From positions 108,201 through 172,200 of the forward strand of contig NZ_JAGZ01000010.1 in NCBI RefSeq assembly GCF_000526915.1: DNA of 64,000 nt, given 5' to 3'. Position numbers and translations under genes: made by a program. Origin of the DNA: Mycobacterium genavense ATCC 51234. GTDB taxonomy: Bacteria > Actinomycetota > Actinomycetes > Mycobacteriales > Mycobacteriaceae. This document shows, piece after piece, positions 48,962-58,110 of the stretch (position 1 is its first letter; every line of letters begins with the position of its first letter). The notes beneath the pieces were generated by a model. It did no database searches, was not told the origin of the DNA, and was given only the letters and a program-made list of their open reading frames with translations.

Positions 48962-49722
48962 CCGATCTCCTTGCTCTGCAACGTATTTGCCGCTTTCAAC
49001 ACATTGCTGGACCCGGCGCCGACCGGCTGCTGCAGCTGAGCATTCGCCAGCAGGCGCTCCAGCGCCGCCTCGACTTCGGCCTTCCACCCCAGACCCTTGT
49101 CCAGCTCGAGGCGTAGCCGTGGGAAGTACGAATGTGGTGCTACCACAACGAAACCCATGTCTTTCAAGAACTCCGCATCGATGATGCAGCGGTCTACCGA
49201 GCAGTCGCCGAGAGCCTCCAGCACCGGCCGGACGTCGGGGTCGGCGAGCGCAGGATCCAACAGCTCCGAAGCCGCCGGGGTACGACCGAAGGCTTCCAGC
49301 GCGCGGACCCCACGTCGCATCAATTCGTCGATGACCCGGACCAGCAGATCGTGCGGCAAGTCGTCGGGGGCATGCCCGTGCTCGATACCCATCGATGTCA
49401 GCAGCACCGCGTCCGCAGACACCGGCGCGGTCGGAAACCGGTGCGCCCGCGGCACCGCACCCGGCGGGGCATACAGCACGTAGCCCAGGCATGGGGGGTC
49501 GGTGCGGCTGTGCTCATCGGGGACGGCGGTCGCGACCTGACCGCACGAACCCCACTCCAGCATCACCATCGAAAGCCACGCCTCTTTTTCGAATTCGGGG
49601 TCGGCGAGCTGGTCCTGGGCGCCGAGCGTCGCGGGATCAACCTCCCAGAAGAAACAGCGGCGCGCGTGCTTGGGAAGCTGCTCGAAAGCTTCGAGCCGCA
49701 GGGGCGTGATTCGAGCAGACAC
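48958..49722 (-). CDS. Conserved GNAT-like protein (Rv3916c)
   Basis: A 254-residue protein. The middle (SADAVLLTSMGIEHGHA and LLVRVIDELMRRGVRALEAF) has the pattern of an N-acetyltransferase acetyl-CoA loop and helix, so a GNAT fold is likely. No substrate is known. GTG 49722 is preceded by a perfect GGAGG with 5-nt spacing and matches the M. tuberculosis start. Its stop overlaps cwlM's by 3-4 bp on the other strand. Confidence 0.85.
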   Translation of the reverse strand: MSARITPLRLEAFEQLPKHARRCFFWEVDPATLGAQDQLADPEFEKEAWLSMVMLEWGSCGQVATAVPDEHSRTDPPCLGYVLYAPPGAVPRAHRFPTAPVSADAVLLTSMGIEHGHAPDDLPHDLLVRVIDELMRRGVRALEAFGRTPAASELLDPALADPDVRPVLEALGDCSVDRCIIDAEFLKDMGFVVVAPHSYFPRLRLELDKGLGWKAEVEAALERLLANAQLQQPVGAGSSNVLKAANTLQSKEIG

Positions 49723-49994
49723 TAGCCTCCTGGCTCCCGTGCGTATCGCCCATTGCCGCGAGCCCGGCTGTGCGCGGGCTGACGTGCACCAACAACCTCT
49801 CCAGAATAGGAGAATGTGTCGTTGTCGGGCCAGTGTTGACCCCGCCACTCCGGCGCGGCCACCGAACCGCCTCGACACCCGCCGCCGAACGCCGAAAAGG
49901 CTTGGTGGACAACGCATCTCCGCACTCGCGCCGGTCCAATGCGGGCCCGGAGACCGCGCGGTGTCACAGTGACGTAATTACACGGTATGACGGG

Positions 49995-50978
49995 TCATGC
50001 CTTGGGCGGGGTCATGGTGTCGACAATCCGCTGCAGATCCTCGACCGAGGCGAATTCGACGACGATCCTGCCCTTGCGCTTGCCGAGGCTGACCGTCACC
50101 CGGGTATCGAAGGCGTTCGACAGCCGGTCGGCGACGCCTTGCAGTCCCGGCATGTGAATCGGCTTGCGGCGCGGTGCCGCCGGTGCGGCCGTATCGCCAC
50201 GGTTGGCCAATGTCACGGCTTCCTCGGTGGCACGCACGGACAGCCCCTCCGCGACGATCCTGCTCGCCAACTCCTCCTGCGCCTCGGGGCCGGCCTCCAA
50301 CGACAGCAACGCGCGGGCGTGGCCGGCAGAGAGCACGCCGGCGGCCACCCTGCGCTGCACGGCGATCGGCAGTTTGAGCAACCGGATCATGTTGGTGATC
50401 AGCGGTCGCGACCGCCCGATTCGCGAGGCCAGTTCGTCGTGGGTGACCCCGAACTCGTCGAGCAGTTGCTGGTATGCCGCGGCTTCTTCCAAGGGGTTCA
50501 GCTGTGCCCGGTGGATGTTCTCCAGCAGGGCGTCGCGCAGCAAATTGTCGTCGGTCGTTTCCCGCACGATGGCCGGCAGAGTGGCCAGCTGCGCCTCCTG
50601 GGCGGCTCGCCAGCGGCGCTCCCCCATCACGATCTGGTAGCGCGCTCCGCCGGGTTTCGGCGTGATCGCTCGCACCACGATGGGCTGTAGCAGACCGAAC
50701 TCGCGAATCGAGTGCACTAGTTCGGCCAGCGCCTCGTCGTCGAACACCTGTCGGGGCTGCTTGGGATTGGGCTCGATATCGGCCGGCGAGATCTCGCGAT
50801 ACACCGCGCCCATTTCGTTGGCGATCGGCGCCGGCCCGCCGATCAGCACGTCGGCGGCGGCGTCTCCCATCCGCGGGCCCAGGGTCGCGGGTCCCCCATC
50901 GCCCTCGGCGGGCCCGGTGGGAATCAGCGCACCGAGGCCCCGGCCGAGTCCGCCCTTCTTTTTGCCAGCGTTCGTCAT
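49995..50978 (-). CDS. parB: Chromosome-partitioning CTPase ParB
   Basis: A 327-residue DNA-binding CTP switch that loads at parS and slides on DNA. N-terminal CTP-binding boxes include NPKQPRQVFD and GERRWRAAQ. A helix-turn-helix (THDELASRIGRSRPLITNMI) recognises parS, and a C-terminal dimerisation domain ends the protein. ATG 50978 has AAGGGA upstream and gives the MTNAGKKKGGLGRGLGALI start. It follows parA by 23 bp. Confidence 0.96.
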   Translation of the reverse strand: MTNAGKKKGGLGRGLGALIPTGPAEGDGGPATLGPRMGDAAADVLIGGPAPIANEMGAVYREISPADIEPNPKQPRQVFDDEALAELVHSIREFGLLQPIVVRAITPKPGGARYQIVMGERRWRAAQEAQLATLPAIVRETTDDNLLRDALLENIHRAQLNPLEEAAAYQQLLDEFGVTHDELASRIGRSRPLITNMIRLLKLPIAVQRRVAAGVLSAGHARALLSLEAGPEAQEELASRIVAEGLSVRATEEAVTLANRGDTAAPAAPRRKPIHMPGLQGVADRLSNAFDTRVTVSLGKRKGRIVVEFASVEDLQRIVDTMTPPKA

Positions 50979-51001
50979 TGTCGTCCCTTCACGCATGGTG
51001 A

Positions 51002-52021
51002 CTAACCACGCTGTGCGAGTTCGCGGCTCGCGTCGAGATAGCTCATGGCCCCGCGCGATCCGGGGTCGTAGTCGATGATCGTCATGCTGTACCCGGGCGC
51101 TTCGGACACCTTGACGCTGCGCGGGATGACGGTGCGCAACACCTTCTCCCCGAAGTAGTGGCGCACCTCTTCGGCGACCTGATCGGCGAGCTTGGTCCGG
51201 CCGTCGTACATCGTCAGGATCACCGTCGTCACGTCGAGTTGCGGGTTGAGGTGCGCCTTCACCATCTCGATGTTCCGCATCAGTTGTGACACGCCTTCGA
51301 GTGCGTAGTACTCGCACTGGATAGGGATCATCACCTCGGGTGCGGCGACGAGGGCGTTGATCGTCAGCAGGCCCAACGAGGGCGGGCAGTCCACGAAGAC
51401 GTAGTCGAAGTCGAAGTGGTCCAGCTCCGTCAAAGCGTTACGCAATCGATTCTCGCGCGCGACCATGCTGACCAATTCGATCTCGGCACCGGCCAGATCG
51501 ATGGTCGACGGAACACAGAACAGCCGCTCGCTGTGCGGACTGCGGCGCAGTGAGGACTCGATCGTCTCCTCGCCCAGAAGCACTTCGTACGACGAGGGCG
51601 TACCCGGCTGCCGATCGATGATGCCCAGCGCCGTGCTCGCGTTGCCCTGCGGGTCGAGATCGATGACGAGCGTCTTGAGCCCCTGCAGCGCGAGCGCGGC
51701 GGCGAGGTTGACCGCGGTCGTCGTCTTGCCGACCCCGCCCTTTTGGTTCGCGACGGTGAAGACTCGACGCCGAGCCGGCCGGCGCAGCGGCGGGTAGGTG
51801 GTGTGCAGGATCCGCATCGCGCGTTCGGCCGCGGCGCCGATCGGGGTGTCGAATTCGTTCGATGTTTCACGTGAAACATCCGCCGTGGTCGCGCTCGGCG
51901 GTTCGTCCGCGACGGGCATTGCCTCTTCGGGCGCCACCGGCGGCGCGGCGGGTGTCCCCGTCGACCGTAGCTGCTCCACGCTTGGACCCGAGCCTCCGGA
52001 CCGATCCGAGGCAGGGCTCAT
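51002..52021 (-). CDS. parA: Chromosome-partitioning ATPase ParA
   Basis: A 339-residue protein. An N-terminal disordered region of about 75 residues precedes the deviant Walker A KGGVGKTTTAVN, then VIDLDPQGNASTALG and FVDCPPSLGLLT. ATG 52021 is preferred because AGGAG precedes it and it overlaps the rsmG stop (ATGA). One parS site lies inside the coding sequence (VSRETS region). ParA drives segregation of ParB-bound origins and interacts with Wag31 at the pole. Confidence 0.96.
   Translation of the reverse strand: MSPASDRSGGSGPSVEQLRSTGTPAAPPVAPEEAMPVADEPPSATTADVSRETSNEFDTPIGAAAERAMRILHTTYPPLRRPARRRVFTVANQKGGVGKTTTAVNLAAALALQGLKTLVIDLDPQGNASTALGIIDRQPGTPSSYEVLLGEETIESSLRRSPHSERLFCVPSTIDLAGAEIELVSMVARENRLRNALTELDHFDFDYVFVDCPPSLGLLTINALVAAPEVMIPIQCEYYALEGVSQLMRNIEMVKAHLNPQLDVTTVILTMYDGRTKLADQVAEEVRHYFGEKVLRTVIPRSVKVSEAPGYSMTIIDYDPGSRGAMSYLDASRELAQRG
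51863..51878. promoter_or_regulatory. parS site 1 (inside parA)
   Basis: TGTTTCACGTGAAACA is a perfect 16-bp palindrome identical to the parS consensus. It lies in the parA coding region, about 4.2 kb from the dnaA start, and is a ParB loading site. Confidence 0.97.
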
Positions 52022-52758
52022 CGCTTTCTCCTGTCCGCCCTTGGTGCCAACCCGCGTCGCGATCGCGTTCCGCGCTGCGCTACCACCACGGTTGCGGGCG
52101 GACGCAAATAGCTCGCGCCACATGTCACCACCCTGACATCAACTGCGCCCAACGCCGCCATCCCACGCCGGTGTTCCTCGACTTCGTCGGGGGCACGTTC
52201 CCCCTTGATCGCGATCATTCGTCCGCCCGACCGTAGCAGCGGCATGCTCCACTTCGTCAGCTTGTCCAACGCCGCGACCGCTCGCGACACCGCGATATCC
52301 CGGTCGCCGAAACGCGTCCGGATTCCCGGCTCTTCGGCACGGCCGCGCACCACCTCGACGGTCAACCCTAGTTCGGCGACGACCTCTTTGAGAAACTCAC
52401 TGCGGCGCAACAGCGGCTCGAGGAGCGCGACTTCGAGATCGGGCCGTGCGATGGCCAACGGTATCCCGGGCAGGCCTGCCCCGCTCCCGATGTCCACCAC
52501 TCGCTCCCCGCGGTCGAGAAGCTCGGCGATCGCCGCACTATTCAATAGATGGCGTTCCCAGACGCGGCCCACTTCGCGGGGGCCCAGCAGGCCACGCTCC
52601 ACACCCGTCGTCGCCAGGATCTCCGTGTACCGCGTCGCGGTCTCCAGCCGGTGGCCGAAGATTTCGTTCGCCGCCCCGGGTGACGGACCCGGCCCGACGG
52701 CCATCACATTCGGCGCCAGCGCCCGATCACATCCGTCGACATGTTTCACGTGAAACAT
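52018..52758 (-). CDS. rsmG: 16S rRNA (G527-N7) methyltransferase RsmG/GidB
   Basis: A 246-residue SAM-dependent methyltransferase with VVDIGSGAGLPGIPLA near residue 88 and the GRAEE and SRAVA loops. It methylates G527; loss gives low-level streptomycin resistance in mycobacteria. The first ATG (52758) lies within the parS palindrome, only two bases from GGAGG, which is too close. GTG 52749, also inside parS and in frame, has better spacing, so the true start may be nine bases later. It overlaps parA. Confidence 0.94.
   Translation of the reverse strand: MFHVKHVDGCDRALAPNVMAVGPGPSPGAANEIFGHRLETATRYTEILATTGVERGLLGPREVGRVWERHLLNSAAIAELLDRGERVVDIGSGAGLPGIPLAIARPDLEVALLEPLLRRSEFLKEVVAELGLTVEVVRGRAEEPGIRTRFGDRDIAVSRAVAALDKLTKWSMPLLRSGGRMIAIKGERAPDEVEEHRRGMAALGAVDVRVVTCGASYLRPPATVVVAQRGTRSRRGLAPRADRRKR
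52742..52757. promoter_or_regulatory. parS site 2 (at the rsmG start)
   Basis: This is a second perfect copy of TGTTTCACGTGAAACA, overlapping the first codons of rsmG (MFHVKH). It lies 864 bp before or after site 1 depending on strand. Two perfect parS sites are in the window. Confidence 0.97.
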
Positions 52759-52821
52759 TCCTCCGGTCCTCGGACCTACATCGGCGTGCGGGGCGCCACG
52801 AACTACACCGGTGTAACCCGC

Positions 52822-53394
52822 CTAGTCGTGCAGGACGACGACGCGGCGGCTCGGCTCGACGCCTTCGCTTTCGCTGTGGACGCCGGCCACCGCCGCGACC
52901 GCGTCGTGCACGATCTTGCGCTCGAACGCGGTCATCGGCTTGAGCTCTTCGCGCTCGCCGGTTTCCAGCACCCGCCGCGCCACCTTGTCGCCCAGCGCGG
53001 CCAACTCCTCGCGGCGCCGGCGCCGCCAACTCGCAATGTCCAGCATTAGCCGGCTGCGCACGCCGGTCTTCTGGTGCACCGCCAGCCGGGTCAGCTCCTG
53101 GAGCGCATCGAGCACTTCCCCGCCGCAGCCGACCAACTTGTTCAAGTCATCGCCGCCGTCGATGCTCACGACCGCCCGGTTGCCCTCCACGTCCAGATCG
53201 ATGTCGCCGTCGAAGTCGAGCAGATCCAACAGCTCTTCCAGATAGTCGCCGGCGATCTCGCCTTCGGCGACCAACCGCTCCTCCAGATCGTCGGCGTCAT
53301 CGGCGCCGGCCTCCGCGGCCGTCGCTTCCTCGGCCTCATCCTCGACCGCGACTTGGGTGTCCGACTCGCGTTCGGTGGTCTCAGCGTCCGTCAT
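52822..53394 (-). CDS. jag: RNA-binding KH-R3H protein Jag (KhpB)
   Basis: A 190-residue protein. An acidic N-terminus (about 1-45) precedes a KH domain (about 60-120) and an R3H domain (ERKIVHDAV). The KH GXXG loop reads VGCGGEV, with Cys where the M. tuberculosis protein has Arg. It forms part of the KhpAB RNA-binding pair linked to cell envelope growth. ATG 53394 has GAGGGAG upstream. Confidence 0.93.
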   Translation of the reverse strand: MTDAETTERESDTQVAVEDEAEEATAAEAGADDADDLEERLVAEGEIAGDYLEELLDLLDFDGDIDLDVEGNRAVVSIDGGDDLNKLVGCGGEVLDALQELTRLAVHQKTGVRSRLMLDIASWRRRRREELAALGDKVARRVLETGEREELKPMTAFERKIVHDAVAAVAGVHSESEGVEPSRRVVVLHD

Positions 53395-53478
53395 TTTCTC
53401 TCCCTCATCCATGGGTCCGTCCCTGTCTCATTCGGGTCACTCTCCGGAGACGGCCCGGTAAAGCCGTGGCGCCGATCG

Positions 53479-54594
53479 TCAGCGCTTTCGTCTCCGCGGT
53501 CGAGCCCCGGGCCGGGGCGTCCGATTGGCCGGGCCGTTAGTCCCGCCGGCGGTGCCCGGTTTGTCCGGTCCCGGCTCCGGTGACTTTCCGGCGGATTCCT
53601 CCTCGCCGGCATCCGTCCTCGGCGGGGCGGCGTCCCCACCCGTCGAGGACGCTTTGCCGTTGGCCGGCGCGGCCTTGCGTTTCGGTTTGGCCCCCGGCAA
53701 CGGCGCGTTCGCTGCTCGGCGTTGCAGCACCTCTTGCTTTTTGGCCTCGTCCTCTTTCTCGATCATGTTGAACACATAGTGCTGCTGACCGAAGGTCCAG
53801 ATGTTGTTCGAGAACCAGTACAGGATGATCGCCAGCGGCAGGAACGGGCCGCCGACGACGACGCCGAGCGGGAACACGTACAGCGTCAGCTTGTTCATCA
53901 TCGCGGTCTGCGGGTTGGCTGCCGCCTCCGGACTTTGCCGGGCAATCGAGGCGCGGCTGTTGAAGTAGGTCGCGATGCCCGCCAGGATCATCACCGGCAC
54001 GCCGACCAAGATCACCGCCGGGCGGCTGAAATCGGTGAAGGCCTCCAAGCCGCCCCGCTGTGTCATCGACGCCCCGATCGGGGCGCCGAACAGGTTCGCG
54101 TCCAGGAAGTGCTGCACCTCGGTCGGGCTGAACATGTAGTTGCCCGTCAACCGGTTTCGGATGACCGACATCTGCGGCTGTCCGAAGCCACCCGTCGTGC
54201 GGTTGAAGGAGCGCAGCACGTGATAGAGCCCGAGGAAAACCGGGATCTGCGCGAGCATCGGCAGGCAGCCGAGGATCGGGTTGAACCCGTGCTCGCGCTG
54301 CAACTTCTGCATCTCGAGCGCCATGCGCTGACGATCTTTGCCGTACTTCTTCTGCAGCGCCTTGATCTGTGGCTGCAGCTCCTGCATCTGGCGGGTGGTC
54401 CGGATCTGGCGCACGAACGGCTTGTACAGCAGCGCCCGCAGGGTGAACACCAAGAACATCACCGACAGTGCCCAGGCGAAAAAGTTCGAGGGTCCCAGCA
54501 GCGCGGCGAACAGCTTGTACCAAACCCACATGATCCACGACACCGGGTAGTAGACGAAGTCGAGGCTAAACAGATCGAACGACAACAGATTCAC
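53479..54594 (-). CDS. yidC: Membrane protein insertase YidC
   Basis: A 371-residue insertase. The five-helix core includes the hydrophilic-groove segment and FFAWALSVMFLVFTLRALLY, and a cytosolic coiled loop (QMQELQPQIKALQKKYGKDR) is present. The basic C-terminal tail is long and Pro/Lys-rich. GTG 54594 with GAGGGGA upstream gives VNLLSFDLFSLDF; the upstream frame overlaps yidD. It inserts small membrane proteins alone or with Sec. Confidence 0.96.
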   Translation of the reverse strand: MNLLSFDLFSLDFVYYPVSWIMWVWYKLFAALLGPSNFFAWALSVMFLVFTLRALLYKPFVRQIRTTRQMQELQPQIKALQKKYGKDRQRMALEMQKLQREHGFNPILGCLPMLAQIPVFLGLYHVLRSFNRTTGGFGQPQMSVIRNRLTGNYMFSPTEVQHFLDANLFGAPIGASMTQRGGLEAFTDFSRPAVILVGVPVMILAGIATYFNSRASIARQSPEAAANPQTAMMNKLTLYVFPLGVVVGGPFLPLAIILYWFSNNIWTFGQQHYVFNMIEKEDEAKKQEVLQRRAANAPLPGAKPKRKAAPANGKASSTGGDAAPPRTDAGEEESAGKSPEPGPDKPGTAGGTNGPANRTPRPGARPRRRKR

Positions 54595-54931
54595 TCTCCC
54601 CTCGCGCCGCCGGGTCGTCCCCGACGGCGCTGGTGTCTTCAAAGTCCACCCGGGAACCCCGGTGTTCGCAACCACCTTCCGGTATCGGGTCCCATCCTCC
54701 CCGATGCCATGGTCCACACTTGGCGAGCCTCACCGCCGCCAGCCAGCTCCCCCGAATCAACCCGTATTCGGTGAGGGCGTCGACCGCGTACTGACTGCAG
54801 GTCGGCATGAAGCGACACGTCGCCGGCCGAAGCGGCGACACCATGTGCCGGTACAGCTGAATCAGAAAAACGAGTCCGCGCACCACGGTCCTGTTTGCGC
54901 CACTGACTCTCGCGCACGTCGGCGCGGTCAC
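54566..54931 (-). CDS. yidD: Membrane protein insertion efficiency factor YidD
   Basis: A 121-residue protein with the family core LIQLYRHMVSPLRP, CRFMPTCSQYA (Cys motif) and LAKCGPWHRGGWDPIP. It helps YidC-dependent insertion. GTG 54931 lies two bases after the rnpA stop; TTG 54937 is an alternative. It overlaps yidC by 29 bp, so the genes are coupled. Confidence 0.94.
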   Translation of the reverse strand: MTAPTCARVSGANRTVVRGLVFLIQLYRHMVSPLRPATCRFMPTCSQYAVDALTEYGLIRGSWLAAVRLAKCGPWHRGGWDPIPEGGCEHRGSRVDFEDTSAVGDDPAARGESESVVVRSV

Positions 54932-54933
54932 GG

Positions 54934-55290
54934 TCAACCGTCCGATCCCGCGCGTTCGAAGACGCGGCGCAGGCCTTTGCGCAACTCCTGCTCCAACCGC
55001 GTCGACGACGCCTGCCGACTGCTCGGCAGCGCCCGAATCACCACCCGGTCTTGCTGATGAAGATCGCCCAGCATGCCGCGCACCGCATGGCGCAGCCGGC
55101 GCGACACCCGATGCCGGTCTACGGCCGAACCGACCGATTTGGCGACAATCAGCCCCACCCGCGGACCGGTCTCGTCATCGTCTCCCCGTCGCACGTGGAC
55201 GACGAGATCGGGCTGCGCGATGCGCATCCCGTCCTTTACTGTCGCGTCGAATTCCCGTGACCGCCTCATGCGGTTGCGCGCGGGAAGCAC
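54934..55290 (-). CDS. rnpA: Ribonuclease P protein component RnpA
   Basis: A 118-residue basic protein that assists the RNase P RNA in tRNA 5' processing. It carries the signature VAKSVGSAVDRHRVSRRLRH (RNR-type helix). GTG 55290 gives VLPARNRMRRS, close to the known N-terminus; TTG codons further up are unlikely. It follows rpmH by 23 bp in the classical rpmH-rnpA-yidD-yidC-jag-rsmG operon. Confidence 0.94.
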   Translation of the reverse strand: MLPARNRMRRSREFDATVKDGMRIAQPDLVVHVRRGDDDETGPRVGLIVAKSVGSAVDRHRVSRRLRHAVRGMLGDLHQQDRVVIRALPSSRQASSTRLEQELRKGLRRVFERAGSDG

Positions 55291-55313
55291 CGCCAACAAG
55301 CCTGTCGGTCAGA

Positions 55314-55457
55314 TCAGGCAGATAGCACGCGGCGACCCTTGCGGCGCCGGCCAGACACGATGGCACGCCCGGCGCGGGTGCGCATCCGCAACCGGAAGCC
55401 GTGCACACGGGCTCGGCGCCGGTTGTTCGGCTGGAAGGTCCGCTTGCCCTTGGCCAC
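55314..55457 (-). CDS. rpmH: Ribosomal protein bL34
   Basis: A 47-residue, very basic ribosomal protein. Its sequence begins VAKGKRTFQPNNRRRARVHG and ends KGRRVLSA. The GTG at 55457 is preceded by GAGGAGAA. The length matches M. tuberculosis exactly. It lies at the head of the leftward operon, divergent from dnaA. Confidence 0.97.
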   Translation of the reverse strand: MAKGKRTFQPNNRRRARVHGFRLRMRTRAGRAIVSGRRRKGRRVLSA

Positions 55458-56046
55458 GGCGTTCTCCTCGTTCTGTTTCGCTAAAAGCTTGTCCCAGTCA
55501 TCCGGCCGTTCATGTCTGGTTCGGCTAGAGGTGGTTCTTGCTGCTGGCCAGCGCGGTCCCCGGGTGAAAAACTCCTGGGTCGCAGCCGTATCGCCGACGT
55601 TCGGGCGACTGTATGAGAGTACTGACGAGCGTTCGCCGGGTCAAACTTGCCCCGCCCCGACTGACCACCGCCGCCTCAGACAAATCCCTGCCGGCGCGGC
55701 AGTTCGACACGACGTGATCGACGCGTCATGGCACGCCCCGTCGGACTCTAAATAACGCGACTAGAATGCAGCAGAACTGTTGACACCCGCACGGAAAACT
55801 GTTAGCTTCGGGCAATGCCGTTTCAGACTGGAGCGGCGCCCGACAATGAACGAAGCATGATGGCGGATCTTCTCGCTGTGCAGGCGACCTAGCTCGGGTG
55901 GTCTCCGGCCCGCGGATCGCGAACCGTCGCCGGTACGCTACGCCCCGCATACGCCTATCCTGTTCACACTTGTGTATAACTATGTGGACAGTTGCTTTGT
56001 CGCCAAGCGTAGTTGCACTTCGACGTCGGACCAGGGAGATGCGTCG
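55458..56046. promoter_or_regulatory. rpmH-dnaA divergent regulatory region with DnaA boxes
   Basis: These 589 bp hold the rpmH (left) and dnaA (right) promoters. Near the right end is TGTGGACAG at 55983-55991, the reverse complement of the CTGTCCACA-type DnaA box, next to ACTTGTGTATAAC. This would allow DnaA autoregulation. No gene is visible. A GGGAG site serves the TTG start of dnaA. Confidence 0.7.
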
Positions 56047-57570
56047 TTGACCGATGACTCCGGTTCTGGCTTTACGACAGTATGGAATGCGGTCGTCTCT
56101 GAGCTCAACGGCGACTCCGACTTGGACGGTGCAGCGGGAAATCGCACGGCCCTAGTCACCCCGCTCACCCCTCAACAGCGCGCGTGGCTGAATCTTGTTC
56201 AACCGCTGACCATCGTCGAGGGGTTCGCCCTGTTGTCGGTGCCGAGCAGCTTCGTCCAAAACGAGATCGAACGGCATCTGCGCACACCGATCACCGACGC
56301 GCTGAGCCGTCGGCTCGGACAGCAGGTCCAACTCGGCGTGCGCATCGCACCGCCGGCCGACGACGGCGACGACGCCCAGTTTGCGCAAGCGGACACCTTC
56401 GCCGACGACATCAACCTAGAAACGTCAAGTGACGCCGAGGAGGCCGACAACAACGGCGAAGCGATCGGCGTCGAGCAGAGTTGGCCCAACTATTTCACCG
56501 AACGTCCGCACGGTAGCGACCCGGCCACGGCCGCCGGCGGAACCAGCCTCAACCGGCGCTACACCTTCGAGACTTTCGTCATCGGCGCGTCCAATCGATT
56601 CGCGCATGCCGCGGCCCTGGCCATCGCCGAGGCGCCCGCGCGTGCCTACAACCCATTGTTCATCTGGGGTGAGTCCGGGTTGGGCAAGACCCACTTGCTG
56701 CATGCCGCAGGCAATTACGCGCAGCGGCTGTTCCCCGGCATGCGGGTGAAGTACGTCTCCACCGAGGAATTCACCAACGACTTCATCAACTCGCTGCGCG
56801 ACGACCGCAAGGTCGCGTTCAAGCGCAGCTACCGCGACGTCGACGTGCTGCTGGTCGATGACATTCAGTTCATCGAGGGCAAGGAAGGTATTCAGGAAGA
56901 GTTCTTCCACACCTTCAACACGCTCCACAACGCCAACAAGCAGATCGTCATCTCGTCCGACCGGCCGCCCAAGCAACTGGCCACCCTCGAAGACCGGCTG
57001 CGCACCCGGTTCGAGTGGGGCCTGATCACCGACGTCCAGCCGCCCGAACTGGAAACCCGCATCGCGATTCTGCGCAAGAAGGCACAGATGGAACGGCTCG
57101 CGGTACCCGACGACGTACTCGAGCTGATCGCCAGCAGCATCGAGCGCAACATTCGCGAGCTCGAGGGAGCCCTGATCCGCGTCACCGCGTTCGCCTCACT
57201 GAACAAGACGCCGATCGACAAGTCGCTGGCCGAGATCGTGCTGCGCGACCTGATTGCCGATGCCAGCACCATGCAGATCAGCGCGGCGACCATCATGGCC
57301 GCCACCGCCGAATACTTCGACACCACCGTCGAGGAGTTGCGGGGCCCGGGCAAGACCCGCGCGCTGGCTCAGTCGCGCCAGATCGCGATGTATCTGTGCC
57401 GCGAGCTCACCGATCTGTCCCTGCCCAAGATCGGGCAGGCCTTCGGCCGCGACCACACCACGGTCATGTATGCGCAGCGAAAGATCTTGTCCGAGATGGC
57501 CGAGCGGCGTGAGGTCTTCGATCACGTCAAAGAGCTCACCACTCGCATCCGGCAGCGCTCCAAGTGCTGA
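56047..57570 (+). CDS. dnaA: Replication initiator DnaA
   Basis: A 507-residue AAA+ initiator. Domain I (about 1-95), a variable acidic linker, domain III with Walker A GESGLGKTHLL and Walker B VLLVDDIQFI, and domain IV with the box-binding GRDHTTVMYA are all present. TTG 56047 was chosen: LTDDSGSGFTTVW matches the M. tuberculosis N-terminus, length 507, with AGGGAG upstream. The frame extends to 55972 without a binding site. It binds the boxes in the downstream oriC. Confidence 0.97.
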   Translation: MTDDSGSGFTTVWNAVVSELNGDSDLDGAAGNRTALVTPLTPQQRAWLNLVQPLTIVEGFALLSVPSSFVQNEIERHLRTPITDALSRRLGQQVQLGVRIAPPADDGDDAQFAQADTFADDINLETSSDAEEADNNGEAIGVEQSWPNYFTERPHGSDPATAAGGTSLNRRYTFETFVIGASNRFAHAAALAIAEAPARAYNPLFIWGESGLGKTHLLHAAGNYAQRLFPGMRVKYVSTEEFTNDFINSLRDDRKVAFKRSYRDVDVLLVDDIQFIEGKEGIQEEFFHTFNTLHNANKQIVISSDRPPKQLATLEDRLRTRFEWGLITDVQPPELETRIAILRKKAQMERLAVPDDVLELIASSIERNIRELEGALIRVTAFASLNKTPIDKSLAEIVLRDLIADASTMQISAATIMAATAEYFDTTVEELRGPGKTRALAQSRQIAMYLCRELTDLSLPKIGQAFGRDHTTVMYAQRKILSEMAERREVFDHVKELTTRIRQRSKC

Positions 57571-58110
57571 TTTCTGCCGTTTCGGCCCACCGCGCGCCGA
57601 ATTTTTTTTCCAAAAACTTCCCGCACTTCTGCAACTCCAGTCACAGCCACCCGTGTGCGCAGTGTTGTGTACAAACGTGCCAAATAACGGTGCAGGAAAC
57701 GACCGTGCAGTGTACGCCGCCCTGCCATCCCCAGTGGCTCAACATCGGCTACACAGTTACCAACGCTGTCATCCACAAGCCGATCGCCGCTCTAGCTGAG
57801 CCTAGCCGGAGCTGTCCCCAGATTGCACAGGCCTTAATACTGGTACTGAGATTTATCCATCAGTTGTTCTTTAAAGAACAGGCTTGGGGACACGTCGCTA
57901 CACAGCACTTGCCAACCTCGCTCCCACTCGGCTTGTCGGCCTTCGCGATTAGCTTTCAAGATAGACGCAGAAGCTCTACGGTTGTGATTCGACTCCGTTG
58001 TGGACGTCCTGGCGGGTACCTCGCCACCGGTGTCCATGGCGGGGCCCCCAAGCTGGCGGGGCCCGAAGCTGGCTGCCGGATTTTTGAACTTTGGTAGGTG
58101 AAGGGACGCT
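57571..58110. other. oriC: Chromosomal replication origin oriC (dnaA-dnaN intergenic)
   Basis: These 540 bp lie between dnaA and dnaN, the site of oriC in mycobacteria. An A/T tract (AATTTTTTTTCCAAAAACTT near 57600) is a candidate unwinding element. Degenerate DnaA boxes are visible, for example TTGTGTACA at 57665-57673, TGTCATCCACA near 57767, CTGTCCCCA near 57812 and TTGTGGACG near 58000. No protein is encoded. Confidence 0.92.

Noticed and set aside
52741..53049. Plus-strand frame starting MFHVKH at the second parS
   Set aside because: The parS palindrome encodes MFHVKH on both strands. The plus-strand continuation is antisense to jag and has no family features.
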